From positions 1-53,072 of IMG/VR virus record IMGVR_UViG_3300020442_004221: DNA of 53,072 nucleotides; one strand, given 5' to 3'. The notes beneath the pieces were generated by a model. It saw nothing but the letters and a program-made list of their open reading frames with translations. It was not told the DNA's origin and did no database searches. This stretch comes from a virus. A program made the translations under genes and the position numbers. Within the stretch, counting starts at the first letter, position 1. The number at the start of each line of letters is the position of its first letter. Below, in pieces: positions 8,121-16,233 of the stretch.

Positions 8121-8815
8121 GTTTTAAAAGCGTCCTTGAATTGAATTTTTTGGCTCAAATTTTTATGTAGTCTTAAGAATCTTATAACAATGTTAGCACA
8201 GTCCTCTACGTCTTTAACTGCATCATGAGCATTGTCTTTGCTGATGCCTAGATAATCTCTCATATTGTCTAAGGATAAAGATCTAATATCTGAATTATAA
8301 CTCATCCATAAGAACAGAACATGCATCAGATCAATTTTATCTCTAGGGTGAAATAAACAAGTTTCTTTTTCTCTATTCGTATTACCATATTTTACGCTCA
8401 GTCTGTTTACAATTGTCATATCATATCTTAGGATATTATATCCACAAGCAATTGGGGCCGTAAACTGCGACTTTTTACCTCCATTTGCTTTTAAATGATA
8501 TTTATCTAAATATGATACAAATTGCATCCAAGCTTGTTTTTGCTCCGGATAGTCTTTCCATTCAGATAATACTTGTTCAGCAGAAATAGCTCTTACTTTA
8601 CCATGCCATTCTAGAATGTCTGAATCCGTGTATGGGTTATCAACTTTATTATCTTCTAGTCTTTCTGGCTTCAGATTGATGTTAAAGTGTGATTTATCAA
8701 TTATTTCTAATTTATATGGATCTACAATTACAGCAGATAGTTGCACAGGACTACATTCATTTGGGTTCTTTCCGTCTGTTTCAAAATCGAAAACACATAT
8801 TTTATTACGAATCAT
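8117..8815 (-). CDS. 3'-5' proofreading exonuclease (DnaQ/DEDDh family)
   Basis: The 232-residue protein shows the DEDDh signature. Exo I is FDFETDG near residues 9-15, exo II is the ACGYNILRYD segment around 125-134, and exo III is NAHDAVKDVEDC near 191-202 with the His and Asp in the right spacing. It would remove misincorporated nucleotides, as the epsilon subunit does. The gene lies between the two halves of dnaE. Its ATG abuts the stop codon of the N-terminal half (TAAATG), with GGAG eight bases upstream, and it ends in an ATGA overlap with the C-terminal half. Stoichiometric production of all three parts is therefore likely. Confidence 0.9.
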   Translation of the reverse strand: MIRNKICVFDFETDGKNPNECSPVQLSAVIVDPYKLEIIDKSHFNINLKPERLEDNKVDNPYTDSDILEWHGKVRAISAEQVLSEWKDYPEQKQAWMQFVSYLDKYHLKANGGKKSQFTAPIACGYNILRYDMTIVNRLSVKYGNTNREKETCLFHPRDKIDLMHVLFLWMSYNSDIRSLSLDNMRDYLGISKDNAHDAVKDVEDCANIVIRFLRLHKNLSQKIQFKDAFKT

Positions 8816-10702
8816 TTATTTCTCCAGAAAGGTTTGTTGTGATAAGCTAGTCTTAGCATACATTATTTTATCTAACAATGCAATACCCAAAATGTCAAAT
8901 TTAATAACCCCTATAGATTCTAAATCAGCCATTTCAAAACCAGCTATGCTTTGTTTTGTCTTAGTATCCCATAGCATAGGACATATAGAACTCAATTGAT
9001 TATTAGCAATTGCTATACCGGCAGCATGTTTAGACTGATTATATTTAGAGCCTTCCAAACGAATAGCTTGTTCAAATCTTTTAGATAAAGGTCCTTGCAG
9101 TTCATTATTATCGTCTATATAACACCACTCTTTTAATTTATTACCATTATTTTCTAATGCCCATCTAATAATAGATGCTTCGCCATTTTCATCTTTCATT
9201 TCTTGCAACTCATCTGCAATCTTAGCTTCATCAGGAATGCTCTTGGTGATTTTATTCATTTCTTGGAATGAAATATTACCATACACTCTTAGAACCTCTT
9301 TTAAAGCTCCTCTGCCTTTTAACGTATTAAAAGTAATCATCTGAGAAACTTTATCATGTCCATATTTTTCTTTAATATAGTTGATAATATTTTCACGATG
9401 TTCTATAGGAACGTCTACGTCAATATCTGGCATAGAAATATGATCTTTGGTGTTTCTACCAGTGTTATAGAATCTTTCAAAAATAAGATCATACTTAATA
9501 GGGTCTATAGCTGTAATACCAATCAAATATGAAACTAAACATCCAGCAGCACTACCTCTACCGGGACCGGGTAAGCAGTTTTGGGATCTAACATAGTTGA
9601 CAATATCTCTGACAATCAAAAAATAACTTGCAAGATTTGCAGACTCTAAAACTTCAAATTCTTTCTTGACTCTATCTACATATACTTGGTGTTGCTCTTT
9701 AGGTATTTTATTTTGTATTTTTTTACGCCAACCTTCACGACACAGCTCTGTGATATATTCAATAGCAGACTGTTTATTAGGACATTGAAAGTCTGGTAAT
9801 TGTGGAGATATTAAAATGTCATACTCTTTACATTGTTTATCTATCTTTATAGTATTTTTTAGTTCTTCTGGGTCGTGAATCGCTTTCATTTCTTTAGGAG
9901 AAAGTATATAGTATTTATCTGAAGTAAAAAAAGTTGACAATGGTACTTTTTCATTGTTTATAATTTTTTGTGATATTTCAGGCAAAGTTGTTTTTAATGA
10001 ACTACACAGTAGCACTCTTTGGTCTACAGCATCAGCCATATCACAGTAATGAGCATCCATTGTGGCTACTCTGGGTAGATTATTATCTATAGCTAATTGC
10101 CTTAAATTTTTACCAATAGTTTGTTGATGTGTATTTTCAGTGTCCATAAGCTGTATTTCCACATACACATTCTTTTCACCAAAAACTTCTTGAAGTTCTT
10201 TAATATGCTGTAAGCCCTTAGTTTGCCATTCCTCCACTAGGGACTCTTCTGTAAAACTATAAATTTCATTACCTAGCGTGGAACCTGGGTGTCCTGATAT
10301 ACAGATAATATCTTTTGTTCCGGATAGCACATCTTTAATGATTTTAAGATCTAATCTGGGCTTGTGGTAGAAGTATTCTTGACTATTAGAAACAGAAACT
10401 AACTCTATTAGTTTTTGCCAGCCTTTATAATTTTTAGCAAGGACTACTAGGTGAGAGAGAGATTTATTGTCTTTATCTTTCACAGAGGCGTCTTTACTAA
10501 TATATAGTTCGCAACCCATAATTGGTTTAATGCCAAATTTTTTCATAGTCTTATAAAAATCAACATTACCTGATATTGTACCATGATCAGTAATAGCGCA
10601 AGATTTAAACTTTAATTTTTGACATCTTTTAGCTATTTGTTCAGGTTTAGAGAGTCCGTCTAACAGACTGTAATGTGTATGTACATGTAAAGGAGTATAC
10701 AT
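8816..10702 (-). CDS. dnaE: DNA polymerase III alpha subunit, N-terminal half (PHP and palm)
   Basis: The 628-residue protein begins with a PHP domain whose metal-site motifs are intact: HVHTHYSLLDG at 6-16, ITDHG near 38, GCELYI near 63, and MDAHY. The palm follows with PGRGSAAG near 379 and the catalytic pair PDIDVDV near 424-430. The third catalytic Asp is in IKFDILGI near 600. The protein stops about 25 residues later, exactly at the palm-fingers border of normal DnaE proteins, with no intein or frameshift signature at the end. The C-terminal half is a separate gene after the exonuclease. The preserved PHP residues suggest a possibly active phosphoesterase. Family assignment is secure. 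Confidence 0.92.
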   Translation of the reverse strand: MYTPLHVHTHYSLLDGLSKPEQIAKRCQKLKFKSCAITDHGTISGNVDFYKTMKKFGIKPIMGCELYISKDASVKDKDNKSLSHLVVLAKNYKGWQKLIELVSVSNSQEYFYHKPRLDLKIIKDVLSGTKDIICISGHPGSTLGNEIYSFTEESLVEEWQTKGLQHIKELQEVFGEKNVYVEIQLMDTENTHQQTIGKNLRQLAIDNNLPRVATMDAHYCDMADAVDQRVLLCSSLKTTLPEISQKIINNEKVPLSTFFTSDKYYILSPKEMKAIHDPEELKNTIKIDKQCKEYDILISPQLPDFQCPNKQSAIEYITELCREGWRKKIQNKIPKEQHQVYVDRVKKEFEVLESANLASYFLIVRDIVNYVRSQNCLPGPGRGSAAGCLVSYLIGITAIDPIKYDLIFERFYNTGRNTKDHISMPDIDVDVPIEHRENIINYIKEKYGHDKVSQMITFNTLKGRGALKEVLRVYGNISFQEMNKITKSIPDEAKIADELQEMKDENGEASIIRWALENNGNKLKEWCYIDDNNELQGPLSKRFEQAIRLEGSKYNQSKHAAGIAIANNQLSSICPMLWDTKTKQSIAGFEMADLESIGVIKFDILGIALLDKIMYAKTSLSQQTFLEK

Positions 10703-10707
10703 GATGC

Positions 10708-11772
10708 TTAAACTTCTCCAGGAGCTTTATATTTATCTACAGAATGCCCAGGCATTTGATAATGCTCAACGACATAATTCATACCATTCATGTCGTTATC
10801 ATGTTTGATTTGTTCACACTGGGTCATTAGTTGATCTTTGGGTGTTATTTTACCATCTCTGTACTCTATCATAGGTGTTACATGCTCATCATCCAAGAAT
10901 GTATTTTTACCAAAATGACATAACTTTGTACACTTCCATGTTTTCTTTAATAAAGGTCTTTTAGTATTTTTTATTCTTTCGAATTTTTGACGAATCATAT
11001 ACTCAGCCTTAATAGCATTATCTTCATTATCAAAACATACTGAGAATGGTCCGCCATCATTCATAAAATTAATGGTCATAATAATATGTTTAAATTGAGG
11101 AAATAATTTATGTATAGCATAATGATATATACTAAGCTGCGCATCTTGTTCTAATTTTTCTTGTGTCTTTTCTTCGCCCGTAGCCCAATTTAATCTTTTA
11201 CCCGTTTTCCAATCAATAATTTCTAATGTGTCGTCAGAGACTTGTGTAATTAAATCCACTGTTCCTTTCATAGATAAATTACCTTCTATCTCTCCATTAG
11301 GCGTGTCGTACTTATATTTAGCCCAATCTTTATCTATTGAGAAATCAAAGTGTTGCTCTACTCTGAAAACGTTTCTCAATCTAGGATCAAAGAGTCTATT
11401 ATTTCCAGTTAAAGTTTTCCTGACCCATTCTATACAATCTTTACGATCTCTGTCAGACCATTGATGATGCTTAAACTGTGAAGTATAATAATCATATACA
11501 GTATTACATAAATATAATACATATTTATTATCAAACATATCACATTCAGTTAAATCTATATCTCCTACTACGTCGTCTGATACTACATTTGTTTCATCTT
11601 GAATTCCTTTTTTCATTACTGCTAATATTTCTAGTACCTTATGAACTATGGTTCCTTTGTCAGCTTTTTTATTAGATGATCCACGACGACCTAATACATA
11701 TTCAATGAAATATTGTTGCTCACACATATTATGCGTTCCATACGACGAGCTTCTAAAATATGTTATTATAAT
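10708..11772 (-). CDS. RecB/Cas4-type PD-(D/E)XK nuclease, probable non-AUG (ATT) start
   Basis: The nuclease core is clear: GTIVHKVLE (His of motif I), MKGTVDLI (Asp), LEIIDWKTGK (Glu/Asp-x-Lys) and QLSIYHYA (motif with Gln and Tyr). The first ATG is at 11727, but the frame stays open upstream, and the extra codons read SSSYGTHNMCEQQYF, which is the family's usual N-terminal S-S-Y/L...C...Y-F motif. A strong AAAGGAG lies seven bases before an ATT codon at 11772, inside the end of the kinase gene. I therefore extend the start there; ATA at 11769 is an alternative. The enzyme is probably a DNA exonuclease or recombination nuclease of the replication block. C-terminal Cys and His residues (WKCTKLCHFG) are few, so no Cas4-like iron-sulfur cluster is certain. 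Confidence 0.8.
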   Translation of the reverse strand: MIITYFRSSSYGTHNMCEQQYFIEYVLGRRGSSNKKADKGTIVHKVLEILAVMKKGIQDETNVVSDDVVGDIDLTECDMFDNKYVLYLCNTVYDYYTSQFKHHQWSDRDRKDCIEWVRKTLTGNNRLFDPRLRNVFRVEQHFDFSIDKDWAKYKYDTPNGEIEGNLSMKGTVDLITQVSDDTLEIIDWKTGKRLNWATGEEKTQEKLEQDAQLSIYHYAIHKLFPQFKHIIMTINFMNDGGPFSVCFDNEDNAIKAEYMIRQKFERIKNTKRPLLKKTWKCTKLCHFGKNTFLDDEHVTPMIEYRDGKITPKDQLMTQCEQIKHDNDMNGMNYVVEHYQMPGHSVDKYKAPGEV

Positions 11773-12350
11773 GATATTTCTCCTTTAGATTTTAGGAAAT
11801 TGTAAATTATATTATTCTTTTCTTCAATACTTCCCTCAAGATTGGCAATCACTAAATCGAAATTAGATTGATCATAATTAATATCATCTAGTGCTGTTTC
11901 GCTTGCGTGTGTGGACTCATACAGGTTTCTGTTAAGTTTTATTACTATACCCCCAGCATTTTTAACAGCCTCAACTTCATTCGGAAATCGACAATCAGCT
12001 ATTAAAGCTATGTCTGGTTGTTCTTTCTTTATTAATCTAATAGTTGCTGATGACCAAACGTTATGCTGCATGCTTCTGAACACATCTGTTCCGACATACT
12101 GAAGCACCTCTCTAGATGTCATTTTAGAGTCTGTTCCGGGCCAACAACAATCTACCAATTCATTTTTATCTTCATCTGTACCATAGCACTGATTATATGT
12201 AAGCCCAAAAATATCTATACATAATTGCTTTAAAGGATCTGCAAAGTTATATATCTTTGTTTTTTTATTTGAAAATAAACTTTGTACAAATTCACACGAA
12301 GTTGTTTTACCAGATTGTTTTCTGCCAGCAAAAGCTATTACCTTAGTCAT
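11766..12350 (-). CDS. Deoxynucleoside monophosphate kinase
   Basis: The 194-residue protein has the P-loop FAGRKQSGKTT at residues 7-17, followed by NFADPLKQLC and SREVLQYVGTDVFR, motifs of the phage dNMP kinase family (T4 gene 1-like). DCRFPNEVEAVKNAGG is the Walker B-like region used by this family. It phosphorylates dNMPs to dNDPs and works with the dCMP deaminase and ribonucleotide reductase encoded upstream. GGAG lies eight bases before the ATG. Its 3' end contains the ribosome site for the next gene, which overlaps it by seven bases. Confidence 0.85.
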   Translation of the reverse strand: MTKVIAFAGRKQSGKTTSCEFVQSLFSNKKTKIYNFADPLKQLCIDIFGLTYNQCYGTDEDKNELVDCCWPGTDSKMTSREVLQYVGTDVFRSMQHNVWSSATIRLIKKEQPDIALIADCRFPNEVEAVKNAGGIVIKLNRNLYESTHASETALDDINYDQSNFDLVIANLEGSIEEKNNIIYNFLKSKGEISL

Positions 12351-13503
12351 AACAATTCTCCAGTTTTGGTTTTATTTCATTTTCTATCTGCTCTGTAGTC
12401 ATTTCTCCAATATCTGTAGTCAAGCTATCAATAACTTTAATATTATAAGTTCTAGAGCATTTTTCTTTAATTTTTTCAATACCCTCACTACCTGCTGTAT
12501 CTGGATCTAAAATAATTATTAAAGACATTGCACCAGAGCAATCTAAGAGAAGTTTTTGTTTGTCTCCTAAAGAAGTGCCAAAAATTGCTACTGAATTTTT
12601 AATACCAGCTTCTTCTAGTCTCCATACATTTCCAGGACTTTCAACAATTATTGCTGTATTATTTTTAGCGATATATTTTTTAGCAAACCATAGGTTGTAT
12701 AGATGGTCTTTAGATTTAAAATCTTTATTATGTTTCCACTTAGAATACTTCCATGAATATTGACTACTTATACAATCGCTATTTGGATTATGGTATGAAT
12801 TACATTTGTCGCATTTTTCATATATACTACGACCAGTACAACCAACCATATACTTATAATCTATATCATAGATAGGAACTACTACCCTTTGATACATTGC
12901 TTTTGATTTATTATCACATAAACCAACATCATATTTATCTAGTATTTCTTCAGAAAAACCCCTATCTAAATAGTATTGAGCAGGAACTTTTAGAGTGCTA
13001 CGTATAAAATTTCTAGTAATATTAGATTTAATATCTTTTTTAGATTCTGCTATTGTATGTATATGTTTAGTAAATGTTTTCTTTTCTCTATCAGATTTTT
13101 TAATTTTTAGGTCTTTGGCGTCTTTTTTAATAATTTTTAATGCAAAGTCCATGGTCTTATTAAAAGAATACATCTCGTCACCTTTCTGCCTCCAATTATT
13201 TTCATTGACAGATAAGATGCCTCTTAAGAAACCTATGATAGAAGGCTGAAATATTTCTTCACAGTGATGTGTTCTACACACCCAATTCCCTTTATAGTCA
13301 TCTCCAGTGTGATATAGGTTCAAAGCTGACGGATTGTCTCCACCATGAATAGGGCAGCACATAGTTAGCATTTTAGGACTATGCTTGCAGTCTAAATCAA
13401 ATATTTCACAAACTTCATCTAAATTATCACATAGATGATCGCAAATATTTTTAATTTCTTCTTGACTATACGAACGGTATTTCTTCTTGATTAGTTGATT
13501 CAT
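12343..13503 (-). CDS. DnaG-like DNA primase
   Basis: An N-terminal zinc-binding domain shows CCPIHGGDNPSALNLY and WVCRTHHCEE, the CHC2 primase arrangement. The TOPRIM part carries AIIVESPGNVWRLEEAG, FGTSLG and IIILDPDTAG, with the acidic residues needed for metal binding. Between them is an extra Cys cluster (EKCDKCNSYHNPNSDC) that may bind a second zinc. The protein lacks a helicase domain, consistent with a separate DnaB-like gene immediately upstream. The frame is open back to 13581, but the first ATGs are at 13503-13512, so I use 13503; no clear ribosome site is present, and translation is probably coupled to the helicase gene, which it overlaps by about 38 bases. Confidence 0.87.
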   Translation of the reverse strand: MNQLIKKKYRSYSQEEIKNICDHLCDNLDEVCEIFDLDCKHSPKMLTMCCPIHGGDNPSALNLYHTGDDYKGNWVCRTHHCEEIFQPSIIGFLRGILSVNENNWRQKGDEMYSFNKTMDFALKIIKKDAKDLKIKKSDREKKTFTKHIHTIAESKKDIKSNITRNFIRSTLKVPAQYYLDRGFSEEILDKYDVGLCDNKSKAMYQRVVVPIYDIDYKYMVGCTGRSIYEKCDKCNSYHNPNSDCISSQYSWKYSKWKHNKDFKSKDHLYNLWFAKKYIAKNNTAIIVESPGNVWRLEEAGIKNSVAIFGTSLGDKQKLLLDCSGAMSLIIILDPDTAGSEGIEKIKEKCSRTYNIKVIDSLTTDIGEMTTEQIENEIKPKLENCYD

Positions 13504-14929
13504 CGTCATCATTAATTTTAAAAGTATCTTGAGGATTATTAGCCAATTCCAATTTAGTTTTACCTTCTGTAATTTTAGCACACCAGCCTTTCATGTGACA
13601 ATTAATATAATCGTTGTCATCTAGTCCGCCACCATGTCTACTTACAATAGGTAATAATTTTCGATTGCCTCCACTAGGACCATCTTCAGCAATCTCTTCA
13701 TCTGTTTTTCTCTTAAAGATTGAGAAGTTACTACACAACCATATGATTCTATCCGAACCTGAAGCTGTATCAGTACTCTCTTTTGTAATACCATCACGAT
13801 TAAGCTGAACAAATGCAACTATAGGTATTTTATATTTTGTAGCAAAATTATGTAGTTGTGTCATCATAAAACCAAGTACTTGATATTCTTTCATATCTTG
13901 ACTAATTCCTTGACTATCCATTAATTTTAGATAATCGTAAAATACCACGCAGTCTTTAGCTGTTCCGTCATCATTTAGACCAACTTCTTTAATAATCCAT
14001 CTTCTCATGATAGAGACTTGTTCTTCAAATGCCTTACCAGCGATAGATTTATAATAAAGAGGTAAAGATTTCATTTGGTCAATGCCTTCATGTATTTTCG
14101 TCTTTAGATCTATTGAATCTTTAAACTTTCCAGTTTCAATAGTAGACATATCAATTTCGGTCATCATTGCCAAAATTCTATTTATATGATCCTCTGTAGT
14201 CATTTCTGTATCCATATTTAAAACTGGTATACCATTACTAGCTAAAGCATAACCCATGTTATCAGCTAATAACGTTTTACCCGTTTTTGGTCTAGCAGCT
14301 ATGACATTGACAGTACTTTTCCTTAATCCTCCACCAATAGCTTGATCGTATATAGGAAATCCTGTAGATAATCCCACTTGGTCGATAGGGTTTTCTTCTA
14401 AGTTTTTAATATATTCTTCTAGATTTTTACCAATAGCCTCAGGCTCATTACTGCCATCTCCTAATAATTGACCTAAATCTAATACCTTATTTTCTGCAAT
14501 ATTTAATATATCTGTAATACTTTCAGATCCACTAATGTCATCGATTTCGTTTTGTGCCAAAGAAAGTTTTTCTTTTACTATTCTAGCTATTTCTAATTTC
14601 TTTATTTTGATAGCAAAGCGTCTAAGGTTATTTTCTTCAACAGGAAATACCAAGATAGCCTTAATATGCAAAGCTTCATCTTTAGATGATAAGATCGTAC
14701 TACAACCTAATTCTTGAGATGCTGAGAGTATGGATGCAAGATCTATACTAGAAGCATTGTTTTCTTCATAAATATGTTTTATACAATTAAATATTAATTG
14801 ATTGGTATCTATAGTAAAAGATGCAGTAGATATTAAATCTGCTATATCTAAGTATGCAGACTCTCCATATTTACACAAACCTGCTAGAACTGCTCGTTCT
14901 GCGGATGGATCAGATAAAATTTTAGTCAT
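13466..14929 (-). CDS. DnaB-like replicative helicase
   Basis: The 487-residue protein has the DnaB N-terminal domain (PSAERAVLAGLC at 8-19) and a RecA-fold motor with Walker A AARPKTGKT near 210-218, LNMDTEMT and VVFYDYLKLMD as motifs H2 and Walker B, and a QLNRDG loop near 370. It would unwind DNA ahead of the split polymerase. The C-terminus is acidic and ends in EEIPFV, close to the SSB partner-binding tip and unlike a usual helicase end. The gene overlaps the primase by about 38 bases, which fits helicase-primase coupling. Confidence 0.92.
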   Translation of the reverse strand: MTKILSDPSAERAVLAGLCKYGESAYLDIADLISTASFTIDTNQLIFNCIKHIYEENNASSIDLASILSASQELGCSTILSSKDEALHIKAILVFPVEENNLRRFAIKIKKLEIARIVKEKLSLAQNEIDDISGSESITDILNIAENKVLDLGQLLGDGSNEPEAIGKNLEEYIKNLEENPIDQVGLSTGFPIYDQAIGGGLRKSTVNVIAARPKTGKTLLADNMGYALASNGIPVLNMDTEMTTEDHINRILAMMTEIDMSTIETGKFKDSIDLKTKIHEGIDQMKSLPLYYKSIAGKAFEEQVSIMRRWIIKEVGLNDDGTAKDCVVFYDYLKLMDSQGISQDMKEYQVLGFMMTQLHNFATKYKIPIVAFVQLNRDGITKESTDTASGSDRIIWLCSNFSIFKRKTDEEIAEDGPSGGNRKLLPIVSRHGGGLDDNDYINCHMKGWCAKITEGKTKLELANNPQDTFKINDDDESTNQEEIPFV

Positions 14930-14932
14930 TTT

Positions 14933-15355
14933 TTAACCAGCTGATGAGGAACACTTATTACATTTATATCTTTCTTTTCCACTAGAAATTAGTGATGAAG
15001 ATACTTCTTCTTGTTTACCGCAAATTCTACATTTTACAGCAATCAACTCTTTCTTGGGTCTTCTTTTCATCGGTGGTTTTGAATATAGTTTTTTTGCGAT
15101 CTCTGGGTTTTCTTTGAACATCCCAGATTCTGACATTTGATCAAATTTATTAACTGCCAATGATTTTGCCTGCTTAGGTTTTCTAGTAGTAGTTGTTTTC
15201 TTTTTGGTGGTCTTTTTCTTTGTTGTTTTCTTTTTGGTTGACCTGCGTTTAGTTTTTGGTTCTGTGTCGCTATCTTCCAGCATAGAACTTAATAAAGCAA
15301 TCATTTGTTTAATTTGTTCTGGATTGTTTTTAATATCCTCAGGATTGATTGACAT
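14933..15355 (-). CDS. Basic-linker zinc-ribbon protein, 140 aa
   Basis: An acidic N-terminal helix (residues 1-35) is followed by a strongly basic, low-complexity tract made of repeated KKKTT units (residues 38-60). A C-terminal treble CxxC zinc ribbon (CRICG ... CNKC, ~108-135) ends the protein. The basic tract suits DNA or RNA binding. No named family was recognised. It lies between the helicase and recombination genes, so it may be a DNA-binding accessory factor, possibly a loader or recombination mediator; that is inference from position and charge. Confidence 0.6.
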   Translation of the reverse strand: MSINPEDIKNNPEQIKQMIALLSSMLEDSDTEPKTKRRSTKKKTTKKKTTKKKTTTTRKPKQAKSLAVNKFDQMSESGMFKENPEIAKKLYSKPPMKRRPKKELIAVKCRICGKQEEVSSSLISSGKERYKCNKCSSSAG

Positions 15356-15836
15356 TTTTCACCTTATTTCTTTGAATAGAAAGTAGAATATCTGATAAGT
15401 TTTTAAGATTATTAGCTAAATAGGATAATCTATCCATTCTTTGCTTAGCATATTTCTGTATCTTATATAAGCTATTAGCTTTATCATTATTTTTTACTGC
15501 TTGATAAAATTTTTCTATATAGCCATATCCCTTATAGTTATTTAATTCATCAGCAATTACCATTTTAGCACTATCCTCAGCCCAATTATGTCTGGCAATT
15601 TCTCTGTTTAATGTTCTTTGGATATGAAATGACATTTGGCCTAGTCTATAAGATATTTGGGCGCAATCTTCCGGCGTTAATTTTTCTATAACATCTCTAG
15701 ACATAGTTAGATATTGATTTAACTCTTTAGAATTTTCAATCTGAGATGTAGACAAATTGGGTAATCCTGTAGAATTTTCATATTCATCTAGAATTTTGTC
15801 CCAATATTCTAATTCCTCTTTACTTGTTTTATGCAT
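15339..15836 (-). CDS. Hypothetical helical protein next to recombinase, candidate recombination mediator
   Basis: I do not recognise a named family. The 165-residue protein looks all-helical, with an acidic N-terminal helix (EELEYWDKILDEYE), a middle motif ISYRLGQMSFHIQRTLNREIARHNWAE and a basic C-terminal helix. T4-type phages keep a small helical mediator (UvsY) with their UvsX; size, helicity and position close to the recombinase make that role possible here, but I see no sequence match. It overlaps the zinc-ribbon gene by 17 bases and the upstream nuclease-like gene by 8. Confidence 0.55.
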   Translation of the reverse strand: MHKTSKEELEYWDKILDEYENSTGLPNLSTSQIENSKELNQYLTMSRDVIEKLTPEDCAQISYRLGQMSFHIQRTLNREIARHNWAEDSAKMVIADELNNYKGYGYIEKFYQAVKNNDKANSLYKIQKYAKQRMDRLSYLANNLKNLSDILLSIQRNKVKNVNQS

Positions 15837-16233
15837 TGTTAATAATTTCCAGCCATTCTTCTTGTTTATTATATGGTAGTTCTATATATATAATATTATT
15901 TATCTCACACCACTCTTTTTTATCTCTATCTCTTTTTTGTTGTTTTAGAAAATCTAATTTGGTTCTATGATAAAATGGAGTAAATTCATAATGCTGTTCT
16001 CCATGAACTTCTATACATTTTTTATTTAATGGTATAAAAAAATCCATATATAATGTTTCGGATTTTCTAAGATGTATTGTGACTTCTTCTAGTACTTGTA
16101 AAGTTGGATATACGTTTTTGATAATTTCTCTAGCTTCTAAATGAAGACTGGATTTATTATTAAGTGTGCTTTTAGAAGCTAGTCCAGTTAGGGTAATGTT
16201 AAATTCATTACCGTCTAAACCCATAGTTTTCAT
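15829..16233 (-). CDS. PD-(D/E)XK / Vsr-like endonuclease, 134 aa
   Basis: The small protein has the central nuclease pattern LYMDFFIP (Asp), then KKCIEVHGEQHY (E-x-HGEQH), followed by RDRDKKEWCEINNIIYIELP. This is the one-domain layout of Vsr-like or DUF559-type nucleases and resembles the C-terminal part of the EDxHD-like protein at the left end. No DNA-binding add-on domain is present. It overlaps the recombinase stop by ATGA, so it may be a repair nuclease working with it, or a homing-type element inserted in the operon. Confidence 0.55.
   Translation of the reverse strand: MKTMGLDGNEFNITLTGLASKSTLNNKSSLHLEAREIIKNVYPTLQVLEEVTIHLRKSETLYMDFFIPLNKKCIEVHGEQHYEFTPFYHRTKLDFLKQQKRDRDKKEWCEINNIIYIELPYNKQEEWLEIINNA

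Noticed and set aside
6513-10702. Intein-mediated split of dnaE as in cyanobacteria
   Set aside because: No intein motifs at either end, and the break is not at the FNKSHA site, which lies whole in the C-terminal half.
10708-11772. Cas4 and therefore a CRISPR-adaptation role for the RecB-type nuclease
   Set aside because: The four-cysteine cluster pattern of Cas4 is not complete, and no CRISPR genes or repeats are near.
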